Positions 13,437-25,706 of a stretch of DNA of 64,000 nt are shown piece by piece. Source of the stretch: Echinochloa phyllopogon (lineage: Eukaryota > Streptophyta > Magnoliopsida > Poales > Poaceae). A model generated the notes under the pieces. It searched no databases and had not been told where the DNA came from. It was given only the letters and a program-made list of their open reading frames with translations. The stretch covers positions 5,367,501 to 5,431,500 of the forward strand of contig BTCW01000003.1 of the NCBI GenBank assembly GCA_033239725.1, in the 5' to 3' direction. Both the position numbers and the translations under genes were made by a program. How positions within the stretch are numbered: position 1 is the stretch's first letter; each line of letters opens with the position of its first letter.

Positions 13437-15427
13437 TCTATACTATAAAGAGAATTAGATCTGAGAACATTTCTCACCAAGATTAGGCCCACCCCCACCT
13501 ATACCCCCCTCACAGAGGACCCACCTGTCACAAAAAAAAGCTTGATACGGAGGGGAGACTGATTTTCCCATCGTTACACAGTGATTTCCCCCCAAAACCT
13601 CAAAACTTTTTTCACCTTAGAGTGTACCCATACCCACCCCCACGCCCACCGCGCATACCCACCGCGCCCACCGCGGCGAAAATTTTGGAAGGCGTCCGCC
13701 GCCCGCGTAGCCAGACCTCTCCGCAGCACGCGAAAAAATCGAAAACCTACGTCGCCCTTCCCTCAGCCGCCTCCCCCCTATGAGCCTCTCATGACCCCGC
13801 CTCTCCTCCACCGCCGCCGTCGGTGTTTGCCATCTTCTCCCGCATCGTCCTCCGCTGCCGAACCCTCTACGTACCCTCCCATCGGTGGCCGGCGTCCTAG
13901 GGTTTCGTGCGCCGCCAGGTTTCTGCCTGGGATCGCGCACCGCCAATCTCTGCCTGGGATCGCCCGCCGCCAAGGGCACACATCGCTCCATTGCCGGCCC
14001 CTGCTGGATGCCATCCTCTGGTGAAGGGCTGAAGGCTCGCCATTGGCCTCCCTCCAACAAGAACAGGACGGCGCCGCGCCTCAGTCCCTAGATGCGAAGC
14101 TCTGTTCAATTGATTTGATGCATCTACGCATGCATACAGGTTCTTCCCCTTTTTTCCCTTTCTTTGTTCTTCAATCCTCCTTGCATCGGTTCAGGGAGAA
14201 GGATGCAAATAACCAGCCAAGAAATTCATGCCATGTCAAGGCTTTGAGTACGTTATTATGAATTGAGTTCATAGTGCAGTATATATGTTGCTTTGCTGCA
14301 ACCAAACGAAAAAGACTTCATGATGCATGCAGACTGCCTTTTGTTTTTAGTTACTTGATGATTATTGTTGTCTACGGACTACGGGTGATGAATGATCAGC
14401 ATTTGCAACTCCAGGTACAAGGCGCACCTAGATATCGTGCCTGTATTCGCGGAGACCGCACGTCGAGGTTCGTCACACCGGCGCGCCCACCGTCGCTACG
14501 GCGAACCTGCGGCGCCTGCACCCGCGGTCGAGCGGGATCGTGATCTACACGTCGAGGTTCGTCACATGTTTTCTGCCCACCATCGGCTTCGCCTGCCCAT
14601 AGGGCTGATGTCTACCTTCTTCACGTTCTCCGTATGGTTTTGTCGACCCAGCGGTTTCACATGTCCGTGGCCTGGCAGCAGCCGGCCGTGGCCTGGCTGT
14701 AGCCGGTCGTGGCCATGCCGCAGGCGGCCGTTGAGTCTGTATGATGAAAGTTGTTGGTTTATAAAACATTGTATATGATCAAATTACGTATTAGGAATGG
14801 AAGACCAAACACCAGGACGTGCACCACTTGGAGATGTTACCAACATATGTTCTGATCGTCCTCCAAGGCCTGTCAAGCGACAAAGAAGTGTTAATCTGCC
14901 CCAAACACAAGGTTGGCCATATCTGATATTTTATACAGTTTGACAAATTTTATGTCAATTATTGACATCGGTATATTTATGTCACAGGATTGGAACCCCG
15001 CCAAACAGGAAGCGTGCCACTTGGAGATGTAGCACGCCCTGTCAAGAGACAAAAAAGTGTTAAAGATACTGATGGAGGCATACTGGTAGATAACCATGTT
15101 GCGGAACAACGCCACGCAGGGTAATCCAATCAACAAGATTTTGATATTTTATAACACCAAATGTTCCATGTGTTGTTTTACCTTCAGCTGTATTCCTTCT
15201 TTTCACAGAACAAAAGCGAGAAAAGTCAAGGGAAAGGTATGCAAATATGCCACCTGAAAAACAGGAGATTCTCAAAGAAAAAATGAGGGAGTATGCCCGT
15301 CGTAGAAGGGCTAACAAGGCAACCAAAGATGAAGCGATAAGCACAGGTGCCCTTCTTGTCAATCCACACAGTCATTGTTACTCATTTTTAGTTATTCACT
15401 GAATTGTCCTAAAATGTGTATTATAGG

Positions 15428-16078
15428 TGTAGCTTCGTTGAATGTTCAGCATATAGAAAATACCGACACTACCCTGCTGCAATCTTCCACCCCCTTTCGT
15501 GTGAATTCAGTTTCAGTTTCTGCAGGTAACACAGATATGCAAAATACTCCAGTTACTTGCAATAATAATTTAGGTAAAAATTATTTTAATAATATAATTG
15601 ATGCGTGGTTTTACATGCATACATTTATACATTGGTACTCATGTGTTGATTATAGGTGTAGCTTCGTTAAATGTCCATCCATCTGAAGATAGCAAAACTG
15701 TACCGATGCAAGATTTCAACCCCACCGATGTTAATTTTGTACCCTTAACTGAAACCAACGCGCGGTTGCAGGAATCTTTAGATCGTACAAGTAATTTTTT
15801 TAATAATGTTATTCAATTATTGATGTTGTATACATATTTATGTGTGTTTTGGGTCCAGCAACTGATGAAGTAGATGACACATGGCTTAGGCGCAATGATT
15901 CATATAATCGGAGCACAGGTTATTCCATCCAGTATAAGATAAAATATATGATTTATATACACACACATATGTATGTTTCGTGTAAAAATTTGTTGGTTAT
16001 AGGTGTTCTTCGATCATCGTCTGCCAGTGAGCGCATGAAGATAAAGGATAGAGAAAAAAGAGGAAAAAGTATGGAGCT
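15428..16078 (+). repeat. Serially duplicated exons in the Helitron N-terminal region
   Basis: Exons starting at 15428 and 15656 both follow TTATAG and begin GTGTAGCTTCGTT, encoding GVASLNV with different continuations; their starts are 228 bases apart. A third exon at 16003 also follows TTATAG and begins GTGTTCTTCG. The basic block from about 15210 (REKSRERYANMPPEKQ..) is echoed at about 16040-16130 by a REK..-type block followed by a stretch rich in R and Q. This suggests repeated exon or intron duplication. The third copy carries an apparent frameshift. Confidence 0.6.
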
Positions 16079-16302
16079 TTGAGTCAAGATGAGAAGGCAA
16101 TTAGAAATGTTAGACAGCGTGAAACAAGGCGTCGTCAGGTTAAAGATTCTACATCTACTCCCATTGATGGTCATGCCCCTGGTAGCTGCTAAACCTTTTT
16201 CACGTTATCACCTTATGGTCCATGTTATTATCAATTGATTCATATGTTAGAGCCTGACAATTTTATTTGCTATCGATTCAGGTGTTTTATTTGAGACACC
16301 AC

Positions 16303-16446
16303 CATCAGGAACACTGCAGTCTGCAATCACCCAGTTAACTTGTGGACCTAGGACACATACCTCAGTGCTACCAGCATCAGGGACACTCCAGTCTGGAGTC
16401 ACCCAGTTACCGTCTGTACCTAGGACACAGACTTCAGTGCTAAAAT
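16303..16446 (+). repeat. 72-bp direct repeat, two copies, coding
   Basis: Units 16303-16374 and 16375-16446 start CATCAGGAACACT and CATCAGGGACACT and stay in register throughout. They encode two versions of a 24-residue unit (SGTLQSAITQL.. and SGTLQSGVTQL..) within the Helitron N-terminal region. The period is a multiple of three, so the duplication keeps the frame. Confidence 0.85.
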
Positions 16447-19400
16447 TTCAGTCCCAACATGAATGGGACTCTGGAATATGGGAACCAGACAACCTAGAAC
16501 ATGGAATTGAAGGTACTGTGTGAGCATACTGTTGTTGTAATATGATTTTTTCATGAAATAATGATCAATAAATATGTCTCAGAAAATGATCTGGATGAAA
16601 GGGATCCAAACGAGGATGGGACGGACGTTCTATATGACGACGAAGCTAGGGTGTTTCATCATAAAGGTATGTTCCTCGATTGGCTGGACATTGCCTTTAG
16701 ACAGTTCATGGTTTTATGACTAATATTATTTCCATCACCTTCAGGGTCTGTTCAGTATGAATGCCGCAGAGATCCGGATAAGGTGACCACCGGCTTGGAT
16801 CCGTACGATTACGTGTACAAGGACCTTCAGAAAAAAACACCATGTTTTGAAAAGGGCAAAACATTGTGAATTTTGCCGAGCAAAAAAGTTTCCTGGTGAA
16901 GGTCCTGCGTTCTGTTGCATGAATGGGAAGGTCAATATATACATGCCAGTAGTTCCCAGCGAGCTGAGACGTCTTTTTTCCAGCCAGGCAGATGAAGACG
17001 CAAAATACTTCCGAAAGCACATACGGTATTTTAATTCACGTTTTTCATTCACCAGTTTTGGGGTATCCATTGATCGTCGCCTTGCAACGGCTAGAGGTAC
17101 TGGTGTTTACACTTTCAAAGCACATGGACAGATTTATCATAAGCTCGATCAACTTATTCTGGGTGGTAAAGGACCTCGACATATGCAGCTGTATTTTTAT
17201 GACACTGATGACAGCATTGAGCATCGGCTTAAGAGGTCACCTGGTTTGGATGGCAGCTTGATCATTTTGATTTTGAATATTTTACGGGATAATCCATATG
17301 TCCGTGTATTCAAGAGTCTTGGTACTGTCTCAAATATTTCAGAATACACTATTGCTCTAAACACAAGCATCTCTGTTGATCAAAGGAGATATAATGCCCC
17401 AGCAATGGATCAGGTTGCTGCTATATGGGTTGACGGAAATGACCCTCAACATAGGTTTTTACGTAGTATCATTATATATGGTTGTGAAGATCGTGCGCAT
17501 TATATCAGGGCGTACCATGGATGCTACGACCCCCTGGCTTATCCTCTTTTTTTCCCACATGGTGAAACTGGTTGGGAGGATAAGAAGATAGAGTTTCAAG
17601 ATCCGCCGCCATCAAAACCCAAGCGAAAGTATACAAAGAGAAAAAATAAAGGTTAGTTGTTTCAATTGCCTTGTTTCCAAGTTTTCCTTTCGTATTTTTG
17701 CTTGTAAAACTTCTCACACTTTGTGATAATCAGATAACGACTCCGATCCAGTAGAACGTCCAGGAAAACGTACAAGACGAGGTCGGTCATAATATGTATA
17801 CTAAATTTTATGTTTTGAACAATACATTATATTTGTTTAACATCTTAGATGCGTGTCCAGGCCCTGTACTTGATGCTGGCCATGAAGACATGCTGATGGA
17901 AACATGTATGCTTTTAATATTATTATTGATTGCCCTTTTTTAATAATCTATACCAACAAATGTTCATTTACACAGGTGATGATGGAGATTTGGACGAGAA
18001 TGCCGAGGCAACAGGTATAATGATTACACGTGTTGTGTGCATCCATGTGAATTCCAGCCAGGAACTGACTATGTCTTTTTTTTGGTAGCTTCTGGTGAAT
18101 CGCGTCGTTACGTCAATGCTAGAGAATATTATCGCTTCAAGCTGCAGATCCGAAGCAATGAATTTAATATATTCTTCCATGCTGGCTGTTTGTTCCAACA
18201 ATTCTTAGTTGACATGTATGTAAAGGTTGAGTCGATGCGACTTGATTGGTATTCTAAACCGGCACATCAGGTTCTTATCCGTGCCGATCTGTACCAGGTT
18301 AGTGTTTAGAATTTAAACTTTTTGGCATTGTCACACGCCTTCTTCGAATTGTTTTACTTACAGCATATGATTTATGGATTCTGAATTTAAATATTAACTT
18401 AAACTACTATATTATTCTCTGAAGGGTTTGCTTGACACGCTTGCCACCGGAGAGGCAGATGCTTCCAAGGCTGGGCTCAGGATTGTTTTGAGCAAAGATT
18501 TTCCTGGTAGTGATCGTGATGTAAAGTCAAGATTTATGGATGCAATGACACTGGTTACACGTTATGGCAAGCCAGATTTTTTTGTTACAATGACATGTAA
18601 CCCATGTTGGGAGGAGATAGCAGGGGAGTTGTTACCTGGGCAGACACCGCAAGATCGTCCTGATGTTGTTGCCATGCAAAGTTAGCTGATCTTCAGGTTT
18701 ATTTAATCAAGAATGGGGCTTTGGGCAAGGTTGCCGCATGGGCACATGTCACGGAATTTCAGAAACGAGGTCTCCCACATGAACACTTCCTACTGGTTAT
18801 GGAGGCTGGCAGTAAACTGAAGAGTCCGGATGATTATGACAAATTTATTTCAGCAGAGCTACCTGACGTGGATAAGTATCATGTGTTGCATGCACTTGTT
18901 TGCAGACATATGATGCATGGTCCCTGTGGTGCCCTGAACCGGGAATGTCCTTGCATGATTGATGGTCAGTGCAGGTTCCGCTAGCCTCGCCAGTTTAGTG
19001 AATCAACACAGCAAGGCAAGGATTCCTATCCTATTTATAGAAGGAGGGATAATGGTGATAAGGTTAAGATAAGAACAGAGTGGTTGGATAACAGATGGGT
19101 GGTGCCTTATAATCCAAAGCTTCTAATGAGGTATAACTGCCATATCAATGTTGAGATCTGTTGCAGCATCAAGTCGGTAAAATACTTATACAAGTATATA
19201 TATAAAGGTCATGACCGTGCTTCATACTCTCTTGATCGTAAGGATGGTGGACAGCATGTGATCAATGAGATCAAGCAGTATCGAGATGCAAGGATGATAA
19301 CGGCTATCGAGGCAGTGTATAGGTTGTATGGTTTTAAGTTGTATTCAATGTCCCCTCCGGTATTGCAGATGCGGGTCCATCTGTATGGTATGCACATGGT

Positions 19401-19661
19401 TGCATATAAGTCTACTGATGATCTCAATGATGTAGTGGTTCGGGACAAAGCACAGAAGTCTATGCTCACAGAATATTTCAAGATGAACAGGAGAGATTCA
19501 GAAGCACGCACCCTTCTGTACCGGGAGTTCCCGGAACACTACACATGGAACAAGTCCAACAAGTTTTGGAAACGTAGACAGAATAAACGGATCATGATCG
19601 GTAGATTGGTCTATGCAAATCCAGCAGAGGGAGAGAGGTACTATCTTCGCATAATGCTAAA

Positions 19662-20225
19662 CCATGTTCGGGCGCTAAGTTTATGGAGCGATGGGTCGCG
19701 CGGACGCGCTTCGCGCCGCCGCGCGGCGCTGCCGGAGGCGGAGAAGAAGGCTAGGGCGGTGCCGGGGTTAGGGTTCCGGAGTTACCTGGAGGGGCTCCAG
19801 TCGCCGGCGGACATAGAAAGGGTGGCTGGGGCGACGGGCGGCCTGGCGGGGGCGACGGGCGACGGGCGGAGGGCCGGGCGGCGATGGCGCCGCCGGCCGG
19901 GCGGTGGGGGACCCCCGGTGGGCGGTGCGGACGGCGGGGGCGGAGAAGGCGGAGGAGAAACGGCGCCGACGAGGTTAGCACGGGGCCGCGGCAGTGGGCG
20001 GCGGCGGAGGCCGCCGGAGCCGGGGGAGGAGATGGCGGCGGGGGCGAAGGAGGCGGCGGCGAACGCGGCCGACGGGTTAGCGTCGGCCGCGGTGGTGGGC
20101 GGCGGCGGATGCCGCCGGAGCCGGGGGAGGAGACGGCGGCGGGGGCGAAGGGGCCGCCGGCGGCGGCGGGTCGCGCTGTGCGCTAACGCGCGACCCGTCG
20201 CGCATTAGCGCGGTCCATGTTCGGG
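19662..20225. mobile_element. GC-rich Mutator-like (Pack-MULE-type) insertion in RepHel
   Basis: The direct repeat CCATGTTCGGG occurs at 19662-19672 and 20215-20225, and removing one copy with the intervening DNA rejoins the RepHel frame (..LNHVR/GATSYEN..). The inserted ~553 bases are extremely GC-rich, unlike the AT-rich Helitron around them. The ends are imperfect inverted repeats: GCGCTAAG..GATGGGTCGCGCG on the left, and GCGCTAATGCGCGACGGGTC read inward from the right. A 9-11 bp target duplication with such termini fits a Mutator-like element. Internally, about 105 bases are duplicated in tandem (19941-20045 and 20046-20150). No transposase is present. The family assignment is inference. 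Confidence 0.7.
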
Positions 20226-21013
20226 GCGCAACATCTTATGAAAATTTGAGGACTTTCCGTGGTGTTACATATAAGACATTTAGAGAAGCTTGTGAGGTTA
20301 CGGGGTTTGTAGAGAGTGATAAATCACTGGATGATTGTTTGACTGAATCTGCCATATTCAGGATGCCATGTGCTCTAAGGAGGCTTTTTGCTACTATAAT
20401 GGTTTTTTGTGAGTGCACAGGTATACGACGTCTCTGGGACAAACACTTTGATTCTCTGTCTGAGGATTTTCGGCGAACAAGTGATAATGTCTCTGCCATT
20501 CAGCAGATGGTCCTCAGAGATATTTCATTCCATTTGGTATCTATGGGCAAGGACATCCGGGACTACGATCTTGCGGAACTACAAGAGTCAGGTCAGTTAA
20601 TTATATTATGTACTTGCTTTTTTATCAAGAGTCAGGTCAGTTGTCCCCTGGCAGATGCGCCAGGAACTGTTGACAATACACTACACATAGACTGACATGC
20701 ATAAAACATACTCTATTTGTTTTGTCAATTTTTTGATGGATAATTAATATTTTTTCATGCTAAAGTAAATCTGATTTAGTATATGCGAGTAAAAAATTAT
20801 ATGATCTGTGCGGTGTGGCTGTAGTGGTCTGTTTTATTGGTAAGATTGAAATTCTAATATTTTCCAATGGATGGCTACAATTGTAAACTGACATAAGTAG
20901 GCTGTAATAAAGAACTTGAAAGCTGATAGAAGTATATAAGCTGTAGTAGATAATTTGGATGACTAAATGATATATGGTTGTGTTGTTAACGTTGAATTAT
21001 CCTGTTTTGTCAG

Positions 21014-22494
21014 GGGATGAGCATTATAGGGACCATTATAGGGAGCTTACTGAAGAGATGAATCTTGGGTTTGATGAGGACCATTTGAAGATAATTGATA
21101 CACTAAATGTGGAACAAAGGGCTGGTTTTGATGAGATACTAGATCACGTCGTTAAAAAGAAGGGGCAAGTGTTCTTTGTGGATGGTCCTGGAGGTACTGG
21201 CAAGACATATTTGTATAAAGCATTGATAGCAAGAGTGTGTTCCATGGATCTCATTGCAGTGGCTACCGCGACTTCTGGTATAGCAGCTTCCATAATGCCT
21301 GGTGGACGCACTGCTCACTCTAGGTTCAAAATCCCAATTAAACTTGGTGACAACACAATGTGCAATTTTACAAAGCAGAGTGGTACTGCTGAGCTGCTTA
21401 GGATGGCTGCTCTCATTATATGGGATGAGGTTGTAATGACTAAGAGGCAAGCAGTTGAGGCACTTGATAGGTCGTTGCAGGATATAATGGGGAGCACAGA
21501 CCCATTCGGGGGTAAGGTTATGTTATTTGGTGGTGACTTCCGACAGGTTCTTCCAGTTGTGGCCCGTGGTACACGGGCTCAGATCACTGATGCAACACTT
21601 TTGAGATCTTACATATGGGATTCTGTAAGGCGCATCCGTCTTACCCAGAATATGAGGGCACAGTCTGACTCTTGGTTTGCAGATTATTTGTTGAGGGTCG
21701 GCAATGGCACTGAAGAAAGTTGTGATGATGAATATGTGCGGTTGCCCGATGACATCATTGTTCATACTGAAAAAGAGGATGATTCTATTGATGTGCTCAT
21801 CGATCGAGTCTTCCCAAAGCTTTCTGCTAACTGTACTTCTGCCACTTACATGCGGGAGCGTGCAATCCTATCAACAAGGAATGAGCACGTTGATGCGGTC
21901 AATGCTTTGATGATTGATCGATTCCCAGGTAAAGAAAAGGTGTATTATAGTTTTGATTCAGTTGATGATGACACACGGAACAACTATCCTCTAGACTTCC
22001 TGAATTCAATAACTCCCAATGGTCTGCCACCTCATGAGCTCAAGGTGAAGCAGAATTGCCCTGTTATCTTGCTACGCAACCTTGATCCCCATAATGGTCT
22101 GTGCAATGGTACTCGGCTGGTGGTCCGGGGATTTCAAAACAATGCCATCGATGCAGAAATTGTAAATGGCCAGCATGCAGGAAAGAGGGTTTTCATTCCG
22201 AGGATACCAATGTCACCGTCTGAAGATTTGTCGCTTCCTTTCAAATTCAAACGGAAACAGTTTCCCATCCGATTGAGCTTTGCCATGACGATAAATAAGG
22301 CACAGGGCCAGACCATACCTAATGTTGGAATCTACCTCCCTGAACCGGTATTTGCTCATGGGCAGTTGTATGTCGCACTATCAAGAGGTGTTTCACGTGC
22401 TACCACATGGGTCCTCGCGAAGAAAAATATTAATATAGATCCAACTGGGAAAAAGACTAAAAATATAGTTTACAGATATGTTTTACATATGTGA
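21014..22494 (+). CDS. PIF1-like SF1 DNA helicase exon of the Helitron
   Basis: A single open exon of about 493 codons, preceded by acceptor TTTTGTCAG and ended by TGA at 22492-22494. It encodes the C-terminal helicase half of RepHel, which unwinds DNA during rolling-circle transposition. The Walker A motif is GPGGTGKTYLYKAL and Walker B is LIIWDEV. Further SF1B motifs are LFGGDFRQVLPVV, LTQNMR, and a C-terminal SFAMTINKAQGQT with YVALSRGVS. All motifs expected of the PIF1/RRM3 family in plant Helitrons are present and the frame is open, in contrast to the broken Rep half. The exon joins 20226-20591 (..LQES/GDEHY..) across a phase-1 intron. Confidence 0.93.
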
Positions 22495-22619
22495 CAAACC
22501 TGCTTATCAATCGTCCCGAGGTTAGTGCTGTTTTCTATTGTTTAATTATCGTGATGTATATGTTTATTCGGTTATACATATATCTAAGATAATTCTGTTA
22601 TGTTACCACGTTATTGCAG

Positions 22620-22963
22620 CTTGTAGCAAATTATGATGGAGAGCTCCAGCACCATTTGAAAATAACAACAAATGTAAGTCTTTACATACTACATACATAT
22701 TGCCATCCTACTTGCTGTTACTGTTACAATGAAGCTGCAGAGGGACATTACCCTGGATGAATTGCGTGAATGCGGACCATATTAAAGAAAAGCGTATGAC
22801 ATGACCCGTTTCAGCTCCACAGCTGATAATTTCAACATCATGTATGCAGGGAATATGCAAGGCGTCTGACAGGCAAGAAGGCATGACGTTCGCCCTCAAG
22901 GCTGTTGTCAGAATCTCTATCGAGCTGTCTGTCGGTCCGTATCATCTGAAGAACATAACTTGA
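22620..22963 (+). other. Candidate small exons downstream of the helicase
   Basis: 22620-22673 is bounded by TTGCAG and GTAAGTC and encodes 18 codons (LVANYDGELQHHLKITTN). 22850-22963 follows ATGCAG, is open for 37 codons from GGA ATA TGC, and ends in TGA. A third possible piece (RDITLDELRECGPY, then TAA) follows CTGCAG at about 22739. None matches a family I recognise. They may be further 3' exons of the Helitron transcript or of a captured gene. No phase-consistent join to the helicase was found. Confidence 0.35.
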
Positions 22964-23219
22964 ATTGGAGTACCTTGTATTAATAAACTACCGTTAGTAC
23001 CTTGGGTTAATTGTTACCGTTGTCTTATTGCAATACTCTTTCGCTCAACTTGGATTGCATATGGGCATCTATGTTGCATCTTGCACGGTGATGGATCTAT
23101 GTGAGCCACAGAATATCGTGATGCTGGAATCTTAATATTAATTTGTCAGTGTTATGGCGTCATGGGAATTTGTGGATCAGGCTCAAAGACCCGAAAGCGC
23201 ATGAGGATAGACCAAATTG

Positions 23220-23358
23220 GCCCTGTTCATTTGGCTGGCCAGCCGGTTTTTGCTGAGAGAAAAACACTGCTGGCTGGTTGGTGGCTGGTGGCTGGCGCTG
23301 GTTTTCGCTGAGAGAAAAACATTGTTGGCTCGCTGGAAACAATCCAAACGAACAGGGC
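23220..23358. mobile_element. Small MITE with GCCCTGTTC terminal repeats
   Basis: A 139-bp element starting GCCCTGTTCATTTGGCTGG and ending GGAAACAATCCAAACGAACAGGGC. The termini are inverted repeats of 9 bases with weaker similarity inward. The flanking AATTG is repeated at 23215-23219 and 23359-23363. The interior holds two copies of TTTTYGCTGAGAGAAAAACA about 50 bases apart. The GGCCCTGTTCGTTTGG-type end is common in grass non-autonomous DNA elements, but the superfamily is not certain because a 5-bp repeat is short for hAT. It is nested in the Helitron. Confidence 0.7.
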
Positions 23359-23760
23359 AATTGAAGAAATAGTTAGAGGCAATAGTACTGCCACGATGCT
23401 CAAGGAAACGGTTCTTTCTTAAATTTATGAACGAGTACTATGATTTTGTTCGTCTACCATGTAGCTTCCGTATGCAATATTATATCTACATTTATCCTTT
23501 TGACTGTCATATAGATGCTACATATAAATATAATATGGGCATTTTTCATCTGCAAAAAGCTATAAATTGGATATTTGGATCGCAAAAGACACCCGACTGA
23601 ACGTGATATTTGTAATTCCGGCGGGATCTTATGATTCTGACTAATGAGACATTAATATGATATTTACATTACAGTAGATTTGTTAGTTAGATAACAAATA
23701 AAAAATGGAATACTGAGGATATAGAAGAATATAAGATGCACACACGGATATATTTAGATT

Positions 23761-25089
23761 CTAAAAATTCATGAAATATATAGATTTCATTGGTACATAT
23801 AAAAACTGACTCTTCTCCGCCCATACACGGATGCAGTAGGACGGCGTACGGACGCTAAAATTATGTGGCACGCGAGCATTCCGATTAATAGGATAGTCCT
23901 GCTTCTTGATGCGCTCCCCACCTTCTTTCTTCATGCTGAAGTTGACAACATCATTGTTTGCCATGTCAGACACGTATACGTTGTCACTGATGATACCTTC
24001 TCCTTTAGCGTAGAAAGGGTAGTTTAGCCCAAGGAATAGGGCATGCCCATTAGCAAACGTTGATAGTGCTGTCCATTGACCATCTGCTTCGTTAAACTCC
24101 TGGACAGAAATGCCAACCGGTTGTCCAAACGTATTATGCTCATTGCATATCATCCTACGGCTGCTGTGTACGTATTCTTCCGTAACACCGTATATTGATA
24201 CTAACATCAGGTTTCCACTAGGCGTGCTGGCAAGGTAGAAGACGCTTTGGACAGAGTCTCCACTTGCAAAACTTATTGGTGTTGGCAACTGCACTGGTGC
24301 CGGATGGATACCAGTTACGTGCCATGAGTATATGTTCCCATCATCGTCCACAGCGAACACTATGCCTTGTCTGAAAATTACATCGAAGAATACCTCTGGG
24401 TAGTAGTTAGATGGGTCGTCATCCAGGTCAGTTGGGTTCTTCAAAACGGTCCAGGAATTTTGACCTGCAGCCGTGTAGACCAGCAACCCATCCGAAAACA
24501 TACAAATTGCCACGTACCCATCCCTGTGTGTTGGAGTTTGAGCAAGCACAACACGCCGGAGATACCGTCTGCATGGAGGAAAAGTCACGCTCATATCTTC
24601 TTGGATCTGCATCTGAACACCATAGTTGTTGTTGTTCAACAGTGGTAATGGGATTGTGGAGCCATATATGGGATTCAAGATATTAATGTTGCAATTGCCA
24701 TCGGCCGTAACTAGCCAGTCATGCTTGCCACCTACCCAACACATGTTTCTCAATCCTTGCTTCATGCAGCAAGATGACTTGACTGATGATGAAATAACAT
24801 GGATACCGAACTTGCCTTAGGATATGTCGTCCACTGTCTGGCTTTCATCTACAGCTGGCTGAGATGTGATCAGTGCAGGGTTGCCAGATTTCAGAACAGG
24901 AGGATTTAGCTGTCCACAAAGATCACTCCATGTTTTGCAGGTTGATGAAACGTTGAGTATGTCAAGCACATCGAGGTACGGAACGATTTTGCTGAATGGA
25001 TCCTGCGTTAGTCCACTCCACTTATCCAGCTTACAGGAATAAGACATGCTGCCTGCTGAAATATGTGGCCTCTTCCTATGGTTCGCCAC
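23761..25089 (-). pseudogene. F-box/DUF295 (KIB1-4 beta-propeller) protein, interrupted
   Basis: Reading leftward from 25089 the frame gives an F-box (GLTQDPFSKIVPYLDVLDILNVSSTCKTWSDLC, about 35 residues). An in-frame TAA at 24817-24819 follows, and the same frame then continues to a stop at 23761-23763. The second part has features of the DUF295 beta-propeller of plant F-box proteins, for example HDWLVTADGNCNINILNP, IYSWHV and NGHALFLGLNYPF..DNVYVSD. There is no ATG at the expected N-terminus (the frame opens after a TGA upstream); the first Met codon is at 25047. So it has no normal start and one premature stop in an otherwise open ~440-codon frame. Family members act as SCF adaptors. It lies antisense to RepHel inside the proposed Helitron and is probably a captured gene copy. 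Confidence 0.75.
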
Positions 25090-25706
25090 CTTCAGAAGAA
25101 TTTTTGGTGCTTGCAGGTCGATTTGGGGGATTGGGGAGGGATTGGGTGATCACAGCGGACGGATTGATTGATATTAAATATACTGATCCATACTCTCCAT
25201 AAGTAATTGATAGCAGCCGAACATGGAAGGGATGATTACCTATGGCATCTACGGATTTCCCCGATGATCTGAACTTGCAATATTTTGTACAGCTATCAAT
25301 AATTTTTATGGAAAGGTAATGGGTGGCGGCTTTATAATCTTGTATTTCCTTTTTAAGATAAATAAGATAAATCTACACGATACCCAAGAGTCTATAAATC
25401 TTAGGAAAAGGAAACATATATTGGCTGCTGAGTTTTATTATTATCCTGTATTTCCTTTTTGTGACCCATTCGACAGCATAAATACCACGTTCTGGATCTC
25501 GGTCATTCACACCCTCATCTCTTTCTTGTTTCTCCCATCTTCTAGCTCCCATCACCCATACATCCAAGCGCATAGCTCCCATAATTGGACGAGAAGATCT
25601 GTTTGCTCTACATCCCCCCTTGGTTGTTCATCTCACGACTCTAAACATAGGTTCGGGTATCTGTATATGTTTTATTATATGAGGTGATATGGTGATTATT
25701 CATATG

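Larger units (their letters stand above)
14797..22494 (+). pseudogene. Helitron Rep/helicase (RepHel) gene, Rep part disrupted
   Basis: This is the rolling-circle transposase of the Helitron. N-terminal exons from an ATG at 14797 encode basic repeats, followed by a long Helitron-like N domain (16748-17652, then 18089-18298 and 18425 onward). The HUH nickase motif is RGLPHEHFLL, with its two His codons near 18778 and 18784. The tyrosine motif YLYKYIYKG lies near 19187. The helicase follows after an intron at 20592-21013. Lesions seen are a probable one-base shift near 16055-16065, an extra base in the A7 run at 16831-16837, a frameshift near 18680, an in-frame TAG at 18982-18984, and a ~553-bp insertion at 19662-20225. 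Rep is therefore not expected to be made whole. Several upstream exon borders are uncertain. Confidence 0.85.

Noticed and set aside
13581..14091. Open frames near the Helitron 5' end
   Set aside because: Overlapping GC-rich frames on both strands without domain or splice support; more likely Helitron leader sequence or a captured GC-rich fragment.
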